Shown one piece after another: positions 59,464-64,000 of a stretch of 64,000 nt of DNA (position 1 is the first letter of the stretch; each line of letters starts with the position of its first letter). The stretch lies in assembly GCF_029894335.1 (NCBI RefSeq), contig NZ_JARXZC010000028.1:1-64000 (forward strand). The letters run 5' to 3'. The position numbers and the translations under genes were made by a program. The notes below the pieces were generated by a model that was not told where the DNA came from, ran no database searches, and worked only from the letters and a program-made list of their open reading frames with translations. The DNA is from Kitasatospora sp. MAP5-34. GTDB lineage: Bacteria; Actinomycetota; Actinomycetes; Streptomycetales; Streptomycetaceae.

Positions 59464-59886
59464 ATGCGAACCGTCAGGACTGCCGCGACTCTCGGCGCCG
59501 CCCTGCTGCTGGCCGCCGCAGGCGTGGCCGCAGGGCCTGGCCTGGCCGCGGCCGTGAGCCGCTGCACGGGAGCGGGCTGCACCGGCAAGGACGCCGCAGC
59601 GGCCGGCTGCGCGAGCGGCGCGGTCACCAAGGCGTCCTTCTCGGGCGCGTCCGTCCGGGTGGAGCTGCGCTACAGCCCGTCCTGCCACGCCGCCTGGGCC
59701 AAGGCGACGGCGGCCCCGGCCGGGCAGACCCTGATGGTGGAGAACGGCCACGGCGTCCGGAGCCGGGTGACGATCGGCCGGGGCCGGGCCACCGCCTGGA
59801 CCCCGATGGTCGACGGCACCACCAAGGTTCGCGCCTGCCTCGGAGAGGCCGACAGCGATGTCCTGACCTGCACCAACTGGTTCTGA
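59464..59886 (+). CDS. Secreted DUF2690-family protein
   Basis: 140 residues. The ATG has CGGAGG upstream. A Sec signal (TAATLGAALLLAAAGVAAGPGLAAA) precedes a small domain with the conserved start CTGAGCTGKDAAAAGC, then beta-strand-like segments (SVRVELRYSPSCHAAWAKAT) and a C-terminal CLGEADSDVLTCTNWF. The Cys pattern suggests disulfides in an extracellular protein, as in DUF2690 proteins of actinomycetes. Function is unknown. It is convergent with the MocR gene, with an 18-bp gap. Confidence 0.83.
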   Translation: MRTVRTAATLGAALLLAAAGVAAGPGLAAAVSRCTGAGCTGKDAAAAGCASGAVTKASFSGASVRVELRYSPSCHAAWAKATAAPAGQTLMVENGHGVRSRVTIGRGRATAWTPMVDGTTKVRACLGEADSDVLTCTNWF

Positions 59887-59904
59887 CGCGTTGTGCAGTG
59901 GCGC

Positions 59905-61326
59905 CTACAGCCGGACCAGCGTGCAGAGCGCGTCCAGCGCCCCGGCGAAGTCCCGCTCCGGCGGCGTCCCGTACCCGATGACCAGCGCGGGCGGCGCGTC
60001 CGGCAGCGGTGGGGCCGAGTCCGCCCGGCAGAAGGACATGGTGTGCAGGGCCAACCCCAGCCAGTCCGCCTGCCGCAGCAGCTCGTCCTCGCCGAGGGAG
60101 CCGGGCGGCAGCCGCAGGACGGCGTGCAGGCCCGCCGCCAGACCGGCCACCTCGACCTGCGGGGCGCGCTCGGCGAGCGCGGCCACCAGCCGGTCGCGGC
60201 GGCGGCGGTAGTGCGACCGGCAGCGCCGGACGTGCCGGTCCAGTCCGCCCGAGGTGATCAGTTCGGCCAGTGTGAGCTGTTCCAGTACGCCCGACTGGCC
60301 GTCGGCCAGCTCCTTCTGGCGTACCGCCGGCTCGACCAGCGCGGCGGGCAGCACCAGCCAACCCAGCCGCAGGCCGGGCGCCAGGCTCTTGCTGGTGGTG
60401 CCCGCGTACACCACCCGCTCCGGGTCCAGCGCCTGCATGGCGCCGACCGGCTGGCGGTCGTAACGGAACTCGCCGTCGTAGTCGTCCTCGATGATCAGGC
60501 CGCCGGTCTCCCGGGCCCAGGCCACGGCCGCCGACCGGCGGGCGGCCCGTAGCGCCACGCCGGTCGGGAACTGGTGTGCCGAGGTCAGCACCACCGCGCC
60601 CGCGCCCGTGCCCGCCAGCAGATCGGTGCGCGCGCCGTCGCCGTCCAGTGGCAGCGCGACGGTCGAGAGCCCGGCGGCGGCGATCACCCGCTGCTGCGGC
60701 GGCAGCCCGTACTCCTCCACCGCCACCGAGCGGACGCCCTGCGCGCCGAGGGCGCCGCAGACCAGCCGCAGGCCCTGGGTGTACCCCGCGCAGATCAGGA
60801 TCCGTTCGGGGTCGGTCCGCACGCCGCGCACCCGGGCCAGATACTCGGCCAGCGCGCGGCGCAGCTCGATCCGCCCGCGCGGGTCCGAGTAGCTGAGCGC
60901 CTCGTGCGGGGCGACGGTCAGCGCCCGGCGGGCGGCGGCGAGCCAGGCGGAGCGCGGGAAGAGCGAGACGTCGGGCCGGCCCGAGGTCAGGTCGTACCGG
61001 GCCACCGGTCTGCTCGGGTACGCGAGCGGCGCGGTGACGGCGGCCGGGGTGCCGCGTTCGGCGACCACCGTCCCGGAGCCCTGCCGGGCCGTCAGCCAGC
61101 CCTCCGCCGCCAGCTGCGCGTACGCCTCGGCGACGGTGTTCCGGGCGAGCCCGAGATCGCCGGAGAGCGCCCGGGAGGACGGCAGCCGGGTGCCCGGGGC
61201 GAACCGGCCGTCGCGGGCCGCCGTGCGCAGCGCGTCCTCCAGTGCGGCCCGCAGGCCCAGGCCCCGGGCCCGTCCGGCGGAGAGGTCGAGGTGTAGATCG
61301 CCACCGGAAGTGGCCCAGGATTCCAT
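59905..61326 (-). CDS. MocR/GabR-type regulator (GntR HTH fused to class I aminotransferase domain)
   Basis: About 473 residues from the ATG at 61326 (a GTG at 61362 would add 12 residues; neither has a strong ribosome binding site). The N-terminal GntR helix-turn-helix includes APGTRLPSSRALSGDLGLAR and TVAEAYAQLAAEGWL. The aminotransferase-like part has SYSDPRGRIELRRALAEYLA, the Asp segment LIIEDDYDGEFRYDR and the PLP lysine in YAGTTSKSLAPGLRLGW. Such regulators sense PLP or amino compounds and control a divergent target; here the divergent gene 61377 encodes an AhpD-like protein, its probable target. Confidence 0.9.
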   Translation of the reverse strand: MESWATSGGDLHLDLSAGRARGLGLRAALEDALRTAARDGRFAPGTRLPSSRALSGDLGLARNTVAEAYAQLAAEGWLTARQGSGTVVAERGTPAAVTAPLAYPSRPVARYDLTSGRPDVSLFPRSAWLAAARRALTVAPHEALSYSDPRGRIELRRALAEYLARVRGVRTDPERILICAGYTQGLRLVCGALGAQGVRSVAVEEYGLPPQQRVIAAAGLSTVALPLDGDGARTDLLAGTGAGAVVLTSAHQFPTGVALRAARRSAAVAWARETGGLIIEDDYDGEFRYDRQPVGAMQALDPERVVYAGTTSKSLAPGLRLGWLVLPAALVEPAVRQKELADGQSGVLEQLTLAELITSGGLDRHVRRCRSHYRRRRDRLVAALAERAPQVEVAGLAAGLHAVLRLPPGSLGEDELLRQADWLGLALHTMSFCRADSAPPLPDAPPALVIGYGTPPERDFAGALDALCTLVRL

Positions 61327-61376
61327 CAGCCAAATGAACCATATGACCGGGCCACCCGGCACCTAAAGTTGATCAC
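61327..61376. promoter_or_regulatory. Short divergent promoter of the MocR and AhpD-like genes
   Basis: Only 50 bp separate the two starts, so promoters and operator must overlap or extend into the coding ends. ATGAACCATAT and similar AT-rich bits at 61333-61345 are candidate contact sequences. Leaderless transcripts are likely. Confidence 0.45.
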
Positions 61377-61865
61377 ATGACGACCGACCGGAACACCGCA
61401 GACGCCTACGTCCCCGCCCCCGAGCAGCGCATCTCCATGCCCGAGCAGGCCGCCGCCTGGTACCGCGCCATGATCGACCTGGACCGGGCCTCCCGGCCCA
61501 GCGTGGACCCTGCCCTCGCCGAACTGGTCCGCACGCACGCCTCCAACCTCAACGGCTGCGCCTTCTGCCTGGACATGCACACCACCGACGCCCGCAAGAA
61601 CGGCGAGCAGGAGCACCGCCTGTACGCCCTCCCGGCCTGGCGCGAGACGCCGTACTACACCGCCCGCGAGCGGGCCGCCCTCGCGCTGACCGAGGCGATC
61701 ACGCTGATCACCCGGGGGCACGTGCCGGACGAGGTCTACGACGAGGCGGCCGAGCACTTCGACCAGCAGGAACTGGCCCAACTGATCGCGGTGATCATCT
61801 CGATCAACTCCTGGAACCGGATCGCCATCACCACCCGGATGAGCCCGGCGCCCAAGCAGAGCTGA
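61377..61865 (+). CDS. Carboxymuconolactone decarboxylase / AhpD-like protein
   Basis: 162 residues. The active-site signature is SNLNGCAFCLDMHTTDARKN with redox Cys61 and Cys64 and His68, the CxxC-x3-H pattern of AhpD-like alkylhydroperoxidases. The helical bundle TARERAALALTEAITLI is typical. It probably reduces peroxides with the help of another thiol system. The gene is divergent from the MocR regulator and likely under its control. The ATG at 61377 has no good ribosome binding site, which fits a leaderless mRNA. The stop is followed by a short repeat array. Confidence 0.88.
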   Translation: MTTDRNTADAYVPAPEQRISMPEQAAAWYRAMIDLDRASRPSVDPALAELVRTHASNLNGCAFCLDMHTTDARKNGEQEHRLYALPAWRETPYYTARERAALALTEAITLITRGHVPDEVYDEAAEHFDQQELAQLIAVIISINSWNRIAITTRMSPAPKQS

Positions 61866-61936
61866 CGACAGGGCAGCGCCGGCGACAGAGCAGAGCTGAC
61901 GACAGAGCAGAGCTGGCGACAGGGCAGAGCCGACGA
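61861..61936. repeat. Imperfect 17-18-bp tandem repeats (GACGACAGAGCAGAGC type)
   Basis: About four units of the form TGACGACAGAGCAGAGC, with small changes, follow the AhpD-like gene directly; its stop codon lies in the first. Noncoding, likely a slippage product. Confidence 0.6.
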
Positions 61937-62004
61937 CCCGACATAGTGCGTCCGTGTCCGGAAACCGCCGGACCGGACCCGCCTCCGACTGACAGGCTGT
62001 CGCC

Positions 62005-62811
62005 ATGACCACACAGCACGAAAAGGCCCGCCTCCTCCACCAACTGCACCGCGCCGGCACCCCGCTGGTGCTCGCCAACGTCTGGGACGCCGCGAGCGCC
62101 CGGCTGGTGGCGGAGGCCGGAGCCCCGGCGATCGCCACCGCCAGCGCGAGCGTCAGCTGGACGCTCGGCGTGCCGGACGGCGACCGGCTGGACCGGGCGC
62201 GGGCCCTCGCCCAGACCGCCCTGATCGCGGGCGCGGTGGACCTCCCGGTCACGGCGGACCTGGAGAGCGGCTTCGCCGAGACGGCGGCGGGGGTGGGCGA
62301 GACGGTCACCGCACTGCTGGCCACCGGCGCGGTCGGGATCAACCTGGAGGACGGGCTGCGCCCGCCGGCCGAAGCGGCGGAGCGGGTCGCCGCAGCCCGG
62401 GCGGCGGCCGATGCGGTGGGGCTGCCGCTCTTCCTCAACGCCCGCACCGACCTCTTCCTGCGCGCCCTCGGCGACCCTGCTGGCCGGCTCGACGAGGCGG
62501 TGTCCCGGGCCCGCGCGTTCATCGCTGCGGGCGCGGACGGCATCTTCGTCCCCGGCGTCGAGGACGCCGACACCATCGCCGCCCTGGTGGCGGCGATCCC
62601 CGCCCCGCTGAACGTCATGGCCGGCCCCGGCGCCCCGACCGTCGCCGAACTGGCCAAGCTCGGGGTGGCCCGGATCAGCCTCGGCCCCGGCCTGGCCAAG
62701 GTGGCGTACGCGGCGGTCGAGCGCGCCGCCCAGGAGGTCTACGCGACCGGTACGTACGACGCCCTGGCGGACGGCCTGGACTACGGCCGGCTGAACGGCC
62801 TGTTCGAGTAG
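62005..62811 (+). CDS. Isocitrate lyase / PEP mutase-family protein
   Basis: 268 residues. The barrel starts LVLANVWDAASARLVAEAGA. The metal-site segments are PVTADLESGF (Asp85, Glu87) and GINLEDGLRPP (Glu115, Asp116), and LFLNARTDLFL follows. The catalytic KKCGH-type loop of isocitrate lyase is absent, so a lyase acting on oxaloacetate-, methylisocitrate- or phosphonate-like substrates, or PEP hydrolase activity, is more likely. This subgroup is common and poorly characterised in actinomycetes. The ATG at 62005 has no clear ribosome binding site. It is a single gene, convergent with the AfsR-like gene at the window end. Confidence 0.85.
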   Translation: MTTQHEKARLLHQLHRAGTPLVLANVWDAASARLVAEAGAPAIATASASVSWTLGVPDGDRLDRARALAQTALIAGAVDLPVTADLESGFAETAAGVGETVTALLATGAVGINLEDGLRPPAEAAERVAAARAAADAVGLPLFLNARTDLFLRALGDPAGRLDEAVSRARAFIAAGADGIFVPGVEDADTIAALVAAIPAPLNVMAGPGAPTVAELAKLGVARISLGPGLAKVAYAAVERAAQEVYATGTYDALADGLDYGRLNGLFE

Positions 62812-62863
62812 CGGCCCGTTCCGGTGGCCGTCTGTCCACTGCGGGCAGCCCGTACCGATCCGC

Positions 62864-64000
62864 CTAACCAGGTGTGCCGAGGCGGGCGCCGACCTCGGCT
62901 GCCCGGGGGCTGCCGAGGTCGGTGAGGATGGCGTGCGCGTGGCGCCAGTTCTGTTCGGCGAGTGAGCGTCGTCCGTCGGCGGCGTGTACCTGGCCGAGGA
63001 TGTTCAGTGCGATGGCCTCGTCGAGGCGGTTGCCTGAGTCCCGGTTGGCGGCGTGGGCCAGGGTCGCCTGCTCGGCCGCCTCGTCGAGTCGGCCGAGCCG
63101 GCAGAGGATTTCGGCGAGATTGGCCCGTTCCCTGCCGATCCGGAACTGGTCGGACACCTCCAGGTGGATCGTGAGCGCTTCCCGGTGGTGGTCGAGAGCG
63201 GTGGCGAGGTTTCCCAGGCGCATGTGCGCCTCGCCGAGATTGGTGTGCGCGGCCGCCTCGCCGCTGCGCCTCCCGGTGTCGCGGAAGATTCCGAGCGCCC
63301 GTTCCAGCATGCCGACCGCCTCTGCGGCCCGGCCCAGCTCGATGTGGACGTAGCCGAGGTTGATCAGGCAGGACGCCTGTCCGTGGACGTCCCCGAGCCG
63401 GCTCCGGATCTCCAGTGCCTGCAGCAGGCAGTCCGCCGCCTCAGCCTGCCGGTCGGCCGCCTGGTACGCGCCGGAGAGGATGTTGAGCACCCAGGCCGTC
63501 GCCTCGAGGTCTCCCAGCGCCCGGGCACTGACCAGCGCACTCTCGTTGCAGTCGACCCGGCCCTCGAACTGGCTGCGGGAGTGGAACAGGTCCCACATCG
63601 TGATCGGCAGCTTCCAGCCGATCTCGTGCCGACCGGTGCGGGTGGCCTGCGCCGCCGCTGCCAGCAGATTCGTTCCCTCGGTCTCCAGCCAGGCGAGCGC
63701 GTCGTCGTAGCCGGGGAAGTCCAACACGCGCCAGGCCTGCTCGGACGAGTCGAGGCAGACGTGGCGGCGGGAGGGGTTGAGTACCCGGGACGCTGCCGCG
63801 CTGGTGTGCAGGTACCAGGTGAGCAGCCGGTCCGAGGCGGCCTCGCGGTCGGCCTCCGTGACGTCCTCGGCGAGCCGCTCCACGGCGAACTGCCTGATCA
63901 GGTCGTGGAAGGTGAAGCGGCCGGGGAGGTGCTCGGTGAGCAGGTGATGGTCGTGCAGCTCGTCGAGGAGATCCTCGGCGTCGGCCGGCGGGAGGTCGGT
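62864..64000 (-). CDS. C-terminal part of an AfsR/SARP- or NB-ARC-TPR-type regulator (partial)
   Basis: The frame is open to the window end, so the 5' part is missing (at least 378 residues here). The first visible residues continue into LLTEHLPGRFTFHDLIRQFA, typical of the winged helix after an NB-ARC ATPase. TPR repeats follow: ASCLINLGYVHIELGRAAEA, AAAHTNLGEAHMRLGNLATA and LDEAIALNILGQVHAADGRR. These match the C-terminus of AfsR-like regulators, where TPRs bind partners. A DNA-binding N-terminus is expected outside the window. Target genes are unknown. Confidence 0.87.
   Translation of the reverse strand, partial: TDLPPADAEDLLDELHDHHLLTEHLPGRFTFHDLIRQFAVERLAEDVTEADREAASDRLLTWYLHTSAAASRVLNPSRRHVCLDSSEQAWRVLDFPGYDDALAWLETEGTNLLAAAAQATRTGRHEIGWKLPITMWDLFHSRSQFEGRVDCNESALVSARALGDLEATAWVLNILSGAYQAADRQAEAADCLLQALEIRSRLGDVHGQASCLINLGYVHIELGRAAEAVGMLERALGIFRDTGRRSGEAAAHTNLGEAHMRLGNLATALDHHREALTIHLEVSDQFRIGRERANLAEILCRLGRLDEAAEQATLAHAANRDSGNRLDEAIALNILGQVHAADGRRSLAEQNWRHAHAILTDLGSPRAAEVGARLGTPG

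Overview
The window comes from a high-GC actinomycete, most likely Streptomycetaceae (Streptomyces or Kitasatospora). The support is indirect: strong GC bias at third codon positions, frequent GTG and TTG starts, SARP/AfsR-type and MocR regulators, a GH65 plus beta-phosphoglucomutase pair, and Streptomyces-type small protein families (DUF2690, a DUF6126-like protein beside an XRE-cupin regulator). No database search was run; all family names rest on motifs read in the translations.

Region 1 (1-26.3 kb) is a polymorphic-toxin island. Two very large secreted RHS/YD-repeat proteins with Hint domains (1674-8828 minus, 18361-25635 plus) each stand back to back with a secreted DNRLRE / FG-GAP-like / LamG protein (9105-13153 plus, with one frameshift; 14001-18083 minus). 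The two divergent pairs are mirror images around about 13.7 kb, where the 3' half of a tRNA-Lys(UUU) lies. The RHS proteins carry different C-terminal toxin tips, each followed by its own immunity-like gene (1277-1666; 25658-26077). A second immunity-like gene and an orphan toxin-tip fragment lie further downstream of copy 1. A 234-bp stretch just before the toxin end differs between the copies at only three silent positions, which points to recombination or gene conversion.

Region 2 (26.3-41 kb) is mixed. It has a membrane-anchored LamG protein, a citrate synthase, a three-gene minus-strand operon (PLP decarboxylase, AMP-forming ligase, EamA exporter), a secreted trypsin-like protease, a secreted sialidase-like propeller protein, a translationally coupled beta-phosphoglucomutase / GH65 phosphorylase pair and a LuxR-type regulator. 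A tandem array of 45-bp hairpin repeats closes the region.

Region 3 (41.2-57.4 kb) looks like a RiPP biosynthetic cluster built on two divergent operons. The plus operon encodes a precursor with six 26-residue units, each with an invariant W-C-x-x-N-S-G core, then a radical SAM/SPASM maturase, an MFS exporter, a prolyl oligopeptidase, two small proteins and a SARP regulator. The minus operon, tightly coupled throughout, encodes a second radical SAM enzyme, a heme-oxygenase-like diiron oxidase candidate, a 67-residue leader-like peptide, a cyclase/ATPase/TPR regulator, a subtilase without a signal peptide, a GAF protein and a cytochrome P450. The multi-core precursor plus SPASM maturase resembles cyclophane-type RiPP systems; the wider gene set suggests extra tailoring and is the most interesting system in the window.

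Region 4 (57.4-64 kb) holds housekeeping and regulatory genes: an alpha/beta hydrolase, a truncated Fic gene, the XRE-cupin/DUF6126-like pair with two operator-like inverted repeats, a DUF2690 protein, a MocR regulator divergent from an AhpD-like protein, a PEP mutase/isocitrate lyase-family protein and the C-terminal part of an AfsR-like TPR regulator running off the window end.
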